DNA from: Alicyclobacillus fastidiosus
Lineage (GTDB): Bacteria > Bacillota > Bacilli > Alicyclobacillales > Alicyclobacillaceae
Assembly: GCF_026651875.1 (NCBI RefSeq)
Contig: NZ_CP104067.1
Location: 5,198,501 to 5,262,500, forward strand
Direction: 5' to 3'
DNA: 64,000 nucleotides
Shown here: piece by piece, positions 16,419-24,533 of the stretch
How positions within the stretch are numbered: position 1 is the stretch's first letter
How the letters are laid out: every line of letters begins with the position of its first letter
Notes under the pieces: generated by a model
The model's database searches: none
What the model was told of the DNA's origin: nothing
The model's input: the letters and a program-made list of their open reading frames with translations, nothing else
Translations under genes and position numbers: made by a program

Positions 16419-17354
16419 GTGAAGATTCTCATCACTGGTGGTGCCGGATTTATCGGCTCCCACGTCGTTAACGCATATATTGAGGCCGGTCATGAGGTCG
16501 TCGTGATCGACAACCTTACGTCAGGCACGCAGAGTCGCGTTCATCCAAAGGCCAAATTCTACATGATGGACATTCGCTCCGACGAACTCGAGGAGGTCTT
16601 TGCCCGCGAGAAGCCGGATGTGGTCAACCACCACGCTGCGCAAAAATCCGTTCCAAAATCGGTCGAAGACCCACAGTATGACGCGGAATTTAACGTGATG
16701 GGTCTACTCAACCTGCTCGAATGCTGCCGCAGGCACGCAGTCCGCAAGTTCATCTTCATCTCCTCCGGCGGCGCGCTCGCAGGCGACGCACCTGTGATTC
16801 CGACGGATGAAAGCGTCAATCCGGTCATGATCTCCCCATATGCCATTCACAAATACGTGGGCGAAAAATACCTTCACTTCTACCGCGTGACCTATGGCCT
16901 GCATTACACTGTACTGCGTTATGCGAACGTGTATGGTCCGAACCAAATTGCAGACGGAGAGTGTGGCGTCATTCCGATTTTCATGAACAACATCCTCTCT
17001 GATAAGCCGTCGACGGTGTTCGCCTACGCCGACCAGCCGCGCGGGACGACGCGCGACTACGTCTACGTGGAAGACGTCGCAGAGGCAAACGTCCTGGCCC
17101 TGACCGGCGCCAACGACGAAATCCTGAACATCGGCAGTGGCGAAGAGATTCACACGGAGGACGTGTATCATCTCATCGCTAGGATCGCAGGCTCGACGCT
17201 GCCGCTGCACCACGCTTCCGAGCGCGTTGGCGACGTGCGCCGCAGCGTTCTCGACTGCACGAAGGCAAAGGAAGTGCTTGGTTGGACCCCGAGGACGAGC
17301 CTCGAGCAAGGTGTGAAAAAGACGCTTGATTGGCTGAACAGCCAGAGAGCGTAA
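16419..17354 (+). CDS. NAD-dependent sugar epimerase, UDP-glucose 4-epimerase-like
   Basis: A 311-residue extended-SDR protein with the Rossmann motif GGAGFIG (7-13), catalytic Tyr141/Lys145 (YAIHK) and Ser115-116 in FISSGGAL. C-terminal features (RDYVYVEDVAEA, LNIGSG) are typical of GalE/RfbB-like nucleotide-sugar epimerases. It would interconvert UDP-Glc/UDP-Gal or a related nucleotide sugar for polysaccharide or cell-wall synthesis. It starts with GTG 16419 after aaggga. It is slightly shorter than E. coli GalE. The exact sugar specificity cannot be decided; no other polysaccharide genes flank it. Confidence 0.88.
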   Translation: MKILITGGAGFIGSHVVNAYIEAGHEVVVIDNLTSGTQSRVHPKAKFYMMDIRSDELEEVFAREKPDVVNHHAAQKSVPKSVEDPQYDAEFNVMGLLNLLECCRRHAVRKFIFISSGGALAGDAPVIPTDESVNPVMISPYAIHKYVGEKYLHFYRVTYGLHYTVLRYANVYGPNQIADGECGVIPIFMNNILSDKPSTVFAYADQPRGTTRDYVYVEDVAEANVLALTGANDEILNIGSGEEIHTEDVYHLIARIAGSTLPLHHASERVGDVRRSVLDCTKAKEVLGWTPRTSLEQGVKKTLDWLNSQRA

Positions 17355-17377
17355 TCCCCAATCTATCTCGTCTGTGC

Positions 17378-17404
17378 AGCGCGGGCCCCAAGCTGGCCCG
17401 CGCT
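17378..17404 (+). terminator. Hairpin after the epimerase gene
   Basis: A 10-bp GC-rich stem (agcgcgggcc / ggcccgcgct) with a 7-base loop begins 23 bases after the epimerase stop. It is followed by acattcatttt rather than a clean T-tract, so termination strength is uncertain. Confidence 0.55.
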
Positions 17405-17624
17405 ACATTCATTTTGCAGTTCTGCCCCACGCTATTGGCGAGTGGGGTGATCCCCCAAACCGCCTGTGTTCGCCACTTCGCTTCCTATTCAGTCCCCTGA
17501 TTCCGGAGAGCACATTCGAGGGTTGTCCTTTTTTTACCTCATCTACCATTGGCCCGACATATCAGCACCTCGCTAGGAATACGTTGTATGGCATGACGTA
17601 GAGGCTAGCAAAGAAGGTGTACAG

Positions 17625-18575
17625 TTGAACATCCCGAATTTCTTGCGCGCCAGCGCAGCCCTTCTGTGCGTGGGCGTACTGATGGCCGTTTCCGGCTGTG
17701 CGACAAACTACGCTCCCGCCACAAACCGCACTCAAACTATCTCAAACCAAACCACAGGCAACAACCAATCCAAAAACACAGAACATTCTTCGGAAGGAGA
17801 TTCGGGTACGCCGTCAGCGAAGCAAACGACAACCAAGCCAACCCCACCACCCATGGTCAAACTTGGATCGGACACGGCAATGGCGAGCTATCTCAATGAG
17901 AGCCTCAGCCTTCTTGGCTATATGCCTGTGCAATTCACGCCTGCACGCCAGATGACAACAACTGTGGCCATGCAGACCTTAAGCCAAACAAAAGCACCAC
18001 TTCCGGGTGGATATGCTTGGAAAGATAAAGGAACGGCCGGGCAATTGAGCACGCTCTGGTCCCCGCTCACGGACAATGTGATCACCGAGGGCGCGCTCAT
18101 GCGTTTCCAGGACGACCACCACCTCGCGGTCGACGGCGTTGCCGGACCACAGGTCTGGCAGGCCCTTAGTGCCGCGCTCAAGGCACAACAGACGACACAG
18201 GCACCTTATCTGTTCATTACCGTGACCGAACACCCCACCGAGGTTCTAAAGGTGTGGAAGAATGGTACTGTGGCCCTGGAAACTCCCACTAATACCGGGA
18301 TCAGCCAGAGCCCGACCGCACTTGGTACGTGGCCCATCTATCTGCGCTATCAATCGCAGGAGATGAAAGGGACGACGCCTTGGGGCACCACCTACGATGA
18401 TCCCGGCGTTCCCTATGTGAACTACTTTTATCAAAGCGAGGCCGTCCACGGATTCCCCCGCGCGTCCTATGGGTCACCGCAGAGCATGGGCTGCGTGGAA
18501 ATTCCTATCGCAACCGCACAGACGGTGTATAACATGGTCTCCCTCGGGACACTCGTGTCAGTGCGTTCTTCGTAG
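17625..18575 (+). CDS. Lipoprotein L,D-transpeptidase (YkuD domain)
   Basis: A 316-residue lipoprotein with lipobox VSGC (Cys25), a Ser/Thr/Asn/Gln-rich linker to about residue 75, a peptidoglycan-binding-like segment (ITEGALMRFQDDHHLAVDGV, around 150-170) and a C-terminal YkuD domain. The catalytic set is present: HGFPR with His275 and SMGCVEI with Cys290. It would act outside the membrane on peptidoglycan cross-links. It starts with TTG 17625 after aagaaggtg. It is the second L,D-transpeptidase within 8 kb, but with a different anchor and domain order. Confidence 0.85.
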   Translation: MNIPNFLRASAALLCVGVLMAVSGCATNYAPATNRTQTISNQTTGNNQSKNTEHSSEGDSGTPSAKQTTTKPTPPPMVKLGSDTAMASYLNESLSLLGYMPVQFTPARQMTTTVAMQTLSQTKAPLPGGYAWKDKGTAGQLSTLWSPLTDNVITEGALMRFQDDHHLAVDGVAGPQVWQALSAALKAQQTTQAPYLFITVTEHPTEVLKVWKNGTVALETPTNTGISQSPTALGTWPIYLRYQSQEMKGTTPWGTTYDDPGVPYVNYFYQSEAVHGFPRASYGSPQSMGCVEIPIATAQTVYNMVSLGTLVSVRSS

Positions 18576-18604
18576 TTGGTTCGCTCCTATTTCTGCGCTA
18601 GAAT
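18576..18604 (+). promoter_or_regulatory. Sigma-A-type promoter for the aldo/keto reductase gene
   Basis: A -35 ttggtt (18576-18581), a 17-base spacer and -10 tagaat (18599-18604) lie 32 bases before the start at 18637; the ribosome site ggaaggaga is in between. It begins right after the upstream stop codon. Confidence 0.5.
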
Positions 18605-18636
18605 CGGAGTGACTAGCAACGGAAGGAGACGGTTTC

Positions 18637-19554
18637 ATGCAACGTCGACCACTGGGTCACAGCGAGATTCACGTCAGCGAGATCGGCTTTGGCTGCATGT
18701 CTATCGGCACGAACGAAACTACCGCTTCCGCTTTGTTGCACTTTGCGTTTGACCAAGGCGTGCGCTTTTTCGACACGGCTGACTTGTATGACCAGGGGAA
18801 AAACGAAGAGATCATCGGTGCGGCATTGGCAGACAGGCGTCATGACGTCGTACTTGCGACGAAGGTGGGCAATCGGTTTGAACCTGGAAAACCCGGATGG
18901 ACCTGGGATCCATCGCCCCGCTACATCCGACAAGCGGTGGATAATAGCCTTCGCCGGTTGCAGACGGACTATATCGACTTGTACCAACTGCACGGTGGAA
19001 CGATGGAAGACCCGTTTGAGGACATCGTGGAGCTGATGGAAAGGCTGCGGGAAGAGGGGAAAATTCGCGCCTACGGAATCTCTTCCATCCGACCAAATGT
19101 CATTTTGCGGTACCTCGCTGGATCGAATATCGACAGCGTAATGATGCAGTACAGCCTGCTAGACAGGAGGCCTGAAGAGTGGTTTCCCACACTTGCGGAG
19201 CACGGTGTATCTGTCATCGCACGCGGCCCGGTCGCGCGCGGCCTCCTCTCCAACCTCGAGAAACCGTTTGGCGACGAGGAACGGTACGTGGATCGAAATA
19301 AGGCAGAGGTGCAATCGGCGCGCGATGCCGTCCGGGAACTCGTCAATCCATCGCGGACCTCCGGTCAAACGAGTCTGCGATACTCCCTTCACCCGAGTGT
19401 GGTGGCCTCCGCCATCCCTGGGGCGAGTGGCATGTTACAACTCTCCGAAAACATCGACACGGCGAACGTCGCCCCCCTCACATCTGAGGAAATCGGCAGG
19501 TTACAGCGCGCCGTCCGGCAAAATTCGTATGCCGAGCACCGCCCGTTCCCTTGA
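18637..19554 (+). CDS. Aldo/keto reductase
   Basis: A 305-residue AKR-fold NADPH-dependent oxidoreductase. The catalytic tetrad is present: Asp46 (FFDTADLY), Tyr51, Lys76 (ATKVG) and His119 (YQLHGG). The C-terminal part contains AIPGASG, resembling the IPG cofactor-binding motif of the family. It is of the YhdN/Tas-like general type rather than a xylose reductase. Substrate unknown. It is transcribed alone from a good promoter and ends at a bidirectional terminator. Confidence 0.9.
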   Translation: MQRRPLGHSEIHVSEIGFGCMSIGTNETTASALLHFAFDQGVRFFDTADLYDQGKNEEIIGAALADRRHDVVLATKVGNRFEPGKPGWTWDPSPRYIRQAVDNSLRRLQTDYIDLYQLHGGTMEDPFEDIVELMERLREEGKIRAYGISSIRPNVILRYLAGSNIDSVMMQYSLLDRRPEEWFPTLAEHGVSVIARGPVARGLLSNLEKPFGDEERYVDRNKAEVQSARDAVRELVNPSRTSGQTSLRYSLHPSVVASAIPGASGMLQLSENIDTANVAPLTSEEIGRLQRAVRQNSYAEHRPFP

Positions 19555-19560
19555 ACAAAA

Positions 19561-19600
19561 ATTGGGCCGATTACTACGACACGCGTCGAATCGGCCCAAT
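19561..19600. terminator. Bidirectional terminator between convergent genes
   Basis: A perfect 12-bp stem (attgggccgatt / aatcggcccaat) with a 16-base loop, preceded by aacaaaa and followed by gcaaaacc. It separates the aldo/keto reductase gene (+) from the minus-strand gene ending at 19609. Confidence 0.8.
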
Positions 19601-19608
19601 GCAAAACC

Positions 19609-20511
19609 TTATTCGTTCACCCGCAGCTGACCATCATCGGTCACGTCGATGTTGGACGCCGGCGTCGGTGTTGGCAACGTCTGAATCAGAGTAGACTTTC
19701 CGGACGGATCTTCGCTATACACCGAAGTGACATCCCCATTGCTGTCGATGTCCCCATAGTAAACCGTGTTCCCGACCACCGATATCAATGCGGCATTCAA
19801 CTGCACGCGATGCGCCACATAATTGTTATCAAAATACAGAACGTTGTATGATCCGTTCAGTCGATCCTCGAAATACAATCGGTTCTGCGTGTCCGACACG
19901 GCGATGTTTTTAATATACCGACCGCCGATAGGCACCTCGTCGACGTGTTTCATCGTGTCAATATGGTAGATGACGCTCGTGGTGCTGGTGTTGATCAAGA
20001 TGTACACATCGTTCGTGTATTGACTGAACGCAATTTTTGCAAACGCGGCATCTGGCGCGAGTTGCGCAAAATCCTGAACGATGACCTGCGAACCATCGTC
20101 TACATCCACCGTTTTCAATTCGAGGTTACCTGGCTGAACTCGTTCTCCGACGAACACGTTCTCGTCTGAGATCCAGGAGATGTACTGCACCGGATACGTG
20201 TTCTTCGCCGCACTGACCTCTTGCTTCGTCTCCAAATCGTAGATGTGTAAAACGTTTGCCCCATCGACGTACGTCGCGTATTGGTCGTCCGGTGAGACGG
20301 TTACAAACTTGTATTTAGCGCGCAATTGCTTCACCTTTGCTTGCTCCGTCTGCGACAAGGACTCCGGCTTGGCCTGGTTGTTCAGCAGGGATTGCACTCC
20401 CTTATTGGCTACGCTGAACAGATGGTTGTAGTGATAAAACACCCCCAACTGAACGACCGTGACGATGGCTACGAACCCCAGCAGTTTTCTCCCGATTTTG
20501 CGCGCCATCAT
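19609..20511 (-). CDS. Membrane-anchored beta-propeller-like protein, partner of the NAGPA-domain protein
   Basis: A 300-residue protein with one N-terminal membrane segment (LLGFVAIVTVVQLGVFY) and a large external part made of repeated short-strand units (FVTVSPDDQYATYVDGANVL, LHIYDLETKQ, YISWISDENVFV, YILINTST, LYFEDRLNG, NTVYYGDIDSNG) that suggest a beta-propeller or WD/TolB-like fold. No catalytic motif is visible and I do not recognise a named family. Its start codon overlaps the stop of the upstream NAGPA-domain gene by 4 bases, so the two are translationally coupled and probably act together at the membrane surface. Confidence 0.7.
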   Translation of the reverse strand: MMARKIGRKLLGFVAIVTVVQLGVFYHYNHLFSVANKGVQSLLNNQAKPESLSQTEQAKVKQLRAKYKFVTVSPDDQYATYVDGANVLHIYDLETKQEVSAAKNTYPVQYISWISDENVFVGERVQPGNLELKTVDVDDGSQVIVQDFAQLAPDAAFAKIAFSQYTNDVYILINTSTTSVIYHIDTMKHVDEVPIGGRYIKNIAVSDTQNRLYFEDRLNGSYNVLYFDNNYVAHRVQLNAALISVVGNTVYYGDIDSNGDVTSVYSEDPSGKSTLIQTLPTPTPASNIDVTDDGQLRVNE

Positions 20512-21545
20512 TGGCCTCCTTTGCCCGACTCCGGCATAACTACTATTGATGTAGAGACTTCTCTTTCACCGAGCACATCCCACGGGGTGTTCACGAGTTT
20601 GCCATTGTAGACCATGGTGGTCGATGATCCGCCGTCGAGATTCGCTGCGATAGTCGCGTGATATTTGAGCATCAAGGCTTTAATGTCGTCATACGTTGCA
20701 CCTGGTTGATTGATTTCACGGCCGTTTGTCACGATGAGAATCACTGTGCCATCCGCCGTCTGGCCAATGGCTGTACGCGGATTTCTCCCCTCGTCGCTCT
20801 CCGTCGTGACGGCTTTCCCATCCTGCACGAGGACAGGTCCAAAACCGACGGCCTCCTGCGTGTTCAACCCGCGCAGCTGTGGCAGTGAGTACGCACCCGC
20901 TATCATCTGCCCGCCAGCCGTAAACGCGATGACCGGTTGCGGTTGGGTCGTCGAGCCTGTGATACTCAAAAGCTGACCGTCGTGCATCGTGATCCCCTGC
21001 GGGTAGGCCCCTGTGCCCTGTTGGTTCGTATCGACGAACCCGCCGCCGTTGATGCCCGCTACAGCTCCCGATTCCTTCACCATGTCCGAAACCGTTTGCC
21101 CGTGTTGGTGCAAATATTTCGTCGCGACGACCTTAATTCGCTTCGGGTCCTTCACGAGCAGGATGTAGGCAGTAAACAGACTCTCCTTGTCCGTAATCTC
21201 TTGAATCGATCCGTCGTGCGTATCGAAATTTTCCCGCGTGATGTCATTGATGGGCTTCGTCGTCGTCACCAATTGCTCGGACAACGCATTCTGTCGAATC
21301 ACCGATTCGGGAAGCGTGTACAATGACAGCGGACGCAGCAAATAACCGTGCCGTGTGGCATCCAGGCTGTCAATCAAATACCCCTTCAGCGCTGGGAAAG
21401 GCCCTTGGAAGATCCAAAGAGACGTCGAGACGTATAAGTAGACGACGCCAAAGACGACGTATCCGATCCAGCGGAGGACGGGGTGTCCAGTCTTTTTTTT
21501 CGGCTGTGCTCCTTCTTTCGACTTACTGTGCTTTCCACGACTCAT
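20508..21545 (-). CDS. Membrane-anchored phosphodiester glycosidase-domain (NAGPA) protein
   Basis: A 345-residue protein: a Lys-rich cytoplasmic start, a membrane anchor (WIGYVVFGVVYLYVS, about 26-42) and an external NAGPA/DUF2233 domain. Family motifs are clear: AGINGGGF, NPRTAIGQ and ANLDGGSSTTMVYNG. Related domains cleave N-acetylglucosamine-1-phosphodiesters, and Firmicute members are often linked to exopolysaccharide or teichoic-acid-type polymers; that role is inference here. It is the first gene of a two-gene unit with an ATGA overlap to the propeller-like protein. No polymer biosynthesis cluster surrounds it, so it may act on a general envelope polymer. Confidence 0.82.
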   Translation of the reverse strand: MSRGKHSKSKEGAQPKKKTGHPVLRWIGYVVFGVVYLYVSTSLWIFQGPFPALKGYLIDSLDATRHGYLLRPLSLYTLPESVIRQNALSEQLVTTTKPINDITRENFDTHDGSIQEITDKESLFTAYILLVKDPKRIKVVATKYLHQHGQTVSDMVKESGAVAGINGGGFVDTNQQGTGAYPQGITMHDGQLLSITGSTTQPQPVIAFTAGGQMIAGAYSLPQLRGLNTQEAVGFGPVLVQDGKAVTTESDEGRNPRTAIGQTADGTVILIVTNGREINQPGATYDDIKALMLKYHATIAANLDGGSSTTMVYNGKLVNTPWDVLGEREVSTSIVVMPESGKGGQ

Positions 21546-21810
21546 ATATAGACAGACACCTACTCGATTTGATTTGGCTTGATTTTATCCGTTTACGGAA
21601 TATGAGCATACTTTGGACAGATTACAGTCAGAATATCCTTATACCATTCTAATCGACAAAAATCATCAGGCAACTCCAAAAATCGCTAGAGATAGATCTG
21701 TTACAATTTCGTCGAGGGATTGGAAATTATGTAGAGATTATGAGTTACCATCAGCGGTGGAAATGTTAACATATCGAGATGAAATCAGCGTCAAATGAGG
21801 TGCACCAAAG

Positions 21811-22440
21811 ATGAATCGAGCGGAGTATATCGAACGACTTTTTCCCGCTGATCCTATTCTATGTCAAACCGTCGAATCTATTTCACAGGCTGGACTTCCG
21901 GCGATGTCCGTCAAACCTGAACTGGGCAAACTTCTCACCATTTTCGTAGCGACCACCGGGGCCAAAAGGGTGTTGGAAATCGGGACATACGGGGGATACA
22001 GCGCGATTTGCCTGGCACGGGGCCTCGCCGCGGACGGGTCCGTCACTTCACTTGAAGTCCGCGAGGAACACGCGAGGTTAGCAGAGGCAAACATCGCAAG
22101 GGCAGGCTTGACCAGTCGCGTCGAGATTCTGCTCGGGGACGCATTGACGTCACTTCGAACCCTCGCAGAGGGTGGCTCGACGTTTGACGTCGTGTTTATC
22201 GACGCAGATAAACCAAACTATCCGCAGTACTTAGAATACGCCTTGTCGATGTCGGTCCCAGGAACGGTACTGATAGCCGACAACGTGCTGTTGCGCGACA
22301 GAGTGCTCGACGAGTCGAACCAAAGTCCGTCACCTGTGGCCGTCCGCGCGTTTAACCAAACGTGGATGTCGCATCCGCGACTCGATGCCACCATCCTCTC
22401 CGCACACGATGGCTTCGCAATCGCGCGGGTGCGCAATTGA
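21811..22440 (+). CDS. SAM-dependent O-methyltransferase (Methyltransf_3 family)
   Basis: A 209-residue catechol-O-methyltransferase-like enzyme. The SAM-binding motif VLEIGTYGGYS (54-64) and the metal-binding FIDADKPNY (Asp131, Asp133) are present, and a second metal-site stretch follows (IADNVLL). It would transfer a methyl group to a hydroxyl of a small aromatic compound, or to tRNA as for the TrmR/YrrM branch of this family, which is a real alternative in Firmicutes. It is monocistronic with a terminator at 22578-22600. Confidence 0.87.
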   Translation: MNRAEYIERLFPADPILCQTVESISQAGLPAMSVKPELGKLLTIFVATTGAKRVLEIGTYGGYSAICLARGLAADGSVTSLEVREEHARLAEANIARAGLTSRVEILLGDALTSLRTLAEGGSTFDVVFIDADKPNYPQYLEYALSMSVPGTVLIADNVLLRDRVLDESNQSPSPVAVRAFNQTWMSHPRLDATILSAHDGFAIARVRN

Positions 22441-22577
22441 CCATTCCTCAATACGAGTGACCTTTTTGTCTAGATGGCGTTCACCCCGTTTCAGACACGA
22501 ATCGTTGACGAAGGTCGTTCGGTTGACGGAGCAAGACGCGCTTATGCGCGGTGTAAGCGTCCGATGACAGGGCAATC

Positions 22578-22600
22578 CGCCCGCTTCGGGCGCTTTTCTT
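22578..22600 (+). terminator. Intrinsic terminator after the O-methyltransferase gene
   Basis: Stem cgcccg/cgggcg with a 3-base loop, followed by cttttctt. It lies about 140 bases after the stop codon and just before the promoter-like region of the ABC exporter operon. Confidence 0.65.
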
Positions 22601-22681
22601 GCCTCTAGTCGAAAATTGTTAAAGTGTGGTATGCTCACAGAGAGTAAACACCCCAAAGTATCTCTTTGAAGGAGTGAACCA

Positions 22682-22813
22682 TTGCACCCTGCTCTCAACC
22701 ATGTTCAGAACCATCTGAATTCCACTCTCAACACTTCTACTCGGCCCACTCTAGGCCCCATAAGAAGGGACGCCCACCATGCACGTCTTTCTAGATCTGA
22801 TGTGGTTTTTTAA
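22682..22813 (+). CDS. Possible regulatory leader peptide of the exporter operon (BmrB-like position)
   Basis: A 43-codon frame starts TTG 22682 (MHPALNHVQNHLNSTLNTST...) with an excellent ribosome site, gaaggag, 7 bases upstream, and ends TAA at 22811-22813, overlapping the first 35 bases of the downstream ABC gene. An extended -10-like sequence (tggtatgct, 22628-22636) is about 45 bases upstream. In Bacillus subtilis the homologous bmrCD exporter is preceded by the small overlapping ORF bmrB, whose translation controls expression in response to ribosome-targeting drugs. Same position, size range and overlap are seen; sequence similarity to BmrB was not established. The alternative is a fortuitous frame in a 5' leader. 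Confidence 0.45.
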   Translation: MHPALNHVQNHLNSTLNTSTRPTLGPIRRDAHHARLSRSDVVF

Positions 22814-24533
22814 GACGCGAAAAAAACACTATACCATCGGTATCCTACTACTTATATCCGTTTCTTTTATCGGCCTCTTTCCACCGAGAATCATTGGCCG
22901 CTTCGTCGATCACGTCCAGCACCACACGCTGACCGCCCAATTCGTCTGGCTCTCCGTCGTCTCCATCGGACTCATGGCACCCGCGATGTATGTGCTGCGG
23001 TACTACTGGCGCGTCCTGCTGTTCGGCTCCGCCATCGAATTGTCGACGACGCTGCGCCTGCGCCTGTTCCAGCACCTGAGTAAAATGTCGCCGACATTCT
23101 ATCAGAAGCACCGCGTCGGGGACCTCATGGCGCACGCGACAAACGATATTCAGGCCGTCGAGTCGACGGCGACGGATGGCATCTTGACGCTCGTCGACTC
23201 GATTTCCACCGGCCTGCTCGTCATCGCGACGATGGCCGTGACGATTGACTGGAAACTGACGATTGCAGCGCTCTTGCCGATGCCCATTATGGCGTACACG
23301 ACGAGTCGCTACGGAAACATCCTGCACCGTCGCTTCGAAGTGGCACAAGCTGCCTTTAGCGACTTGAACGACAAAGTTCACGAGAGTGTCAACGGCGTGC
23401 GCGCCATCAAAGCATTTGGTCAGGAGGACAACGATATCGCGTCATTTAGCGCGCTGTCACAGGACGTCGTTCAGAAAAACATGGCAGTCGCGCGCATCGA
23501 TGCGCTGTTTGACCCGACGATTCAAGTCATCGTCGGCGCGAGTTTCTTCCTGGCTTTCGCCGTGGGCGCGGTATTCGTGGTTCACCATCAGCTGACGCTC
23601 GGTGATTTGACCAGTTTCTCCATTTACCTCGGGCAACTCATCTGGCCGATGCTCGCGTTTGGCTTTCTGTTTAACATCGTGGAGCGCGGTCGGGCCTCGC
23701 ATGACCGAGTTCAAGCCATCTTGTCCATCGCTCCCGACATCGTCGATCCACCGCATGCGCTGCACCACGTCGAATCCGGGGACTTGACGTACCAGATTCA
23801 GCGATTTGTCTATCCAGGCAGTCACGACGCCGCACTCCTCGATGTCCAGTTCACGCTGAAGCCGGGTCAGACGCTTGGCGTCGTGGGCAAGACCGGCAGT
23901 GGGAAAACGACGCTGTTACGCCTCTTGCTCAGAGAATTTGACGTCGACGACGGAGATATTTTCATCGGCGAGCACACTATCTACGGTGTAACACTCGACG
24001 AAGTCCGCCGCCACATCGCGTACGTCCCACAAGACCACTTTCTCTTCTCGGCTTCAGTGGCGGACAACATCGCGTTCGGGCGATTTGGTGCCACGAGGGA
24101 CGAAATTGAATCGGTGGCGAAACTGGCTAGTGTCCACGACGACATCCTCGGGTTTCCACAGGGCTATGACACGCTGGTCGGTGAACGGGGTGTGACGTTG
24201 TCAGGCGGCCAAAAACAGCGTATTTCTATCGCCCGAGCCTTGCTCTTAGACACCGATATCCTGATGCTCGACGACTGTCTGTCGGCCGTGGACGCCCGAA
24301 CGGAAGCGGCGATTCTCGCCGGGATCAAGTCTCGCGGCGGCAGGCAGACGACGCTCATCGCCACCCACCGGCTCTCGGCAGTGGAACACGCCGATTTGAT
24401 TCTGGTGCTGCAAGGCGGCCGCATTTCCGAACGCGGTACGCATTCGGAACTGATGGCGAAGCGCGGCTGGTACGCGACCATGTATGAACACCAACAACTC
24501 GAAGCCATGGTGGAGCAAGGAGGTGCTGTGTAA
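22779..24533 (+). CDS. bmrC: Heterodimeric multidrug ABC exporter, BmrC/YheI-like half with degenerate Walker B
   Basis: A 584-residue half-transporter with six N-terminal membrane helices and a C-terminal ATPase. Walker A is GKTGSGKT (370-377), the signature LSGGQKQR is canonical, and Walker B reads ILMLDD with Asp499 where the catalytic Glu normally stands. This Glu-to-Asp change is characteristic of the non-catalytic site of heterodimeric exporters such as BmrC or TM287. It pairs with the next gene, whose ATG overlaps this stop (TAATG). Predicted role: export of drugs or lipid-like compounds driven by ATP. The start ATG 22779 lies inside the leader ORF and has only a weak ribosome site (agaaggg, 12 bases upstream). 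Confidence 0.9.
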   Translation: MHVFLDLMWFFKTRKKHYTIGILLLISVSFIGLFPPRIIGRFVDHVQHHTLTAQFVWLSVVSIGLMAPAMYVLRYYWRVLLFGSAIELSTTLRLRLFQHLSKMSPTFYQKHRVGDLMAHATNDIQAVESTATDGILTLVDSISTGLLVIATMAVTIDWKLTIAALLPMPIMAYTTSRYGNILHRRFEVAQAAFSDLNDKVHESVNGVRAIKAFGQEDNDIASFSALSQDVVQKNMAVARIDALFDPTIQVIVGASFFLAFAVGAVFVVHHQLTLGDLTSFSIYLGQLIWPMLAFGFLFNIVERGRASHDRVQAILSIAPDIVDPPHALHHVESGDLTYQIQRFVYPGSHDAALLDVQFTLKPGQTLGVVGKTGSGKTTLLRLLLREFDVDDGDIFIGEHTIYGVTLDEVRRHIAYVPQDHFLFSASVADNIAFGRFGATRDEIESVAKLASVHDDILGFPQGYDTLVGERGVTLSGGQKQRISIARALLLDTDILMLDDCLSAVDARTEAAILAGIKSRGGRQTTLIATHRLSAVEHADLILVLQGGRISERGTHSELMAKRGWYATMYEHQQLEAMVEQGGAV

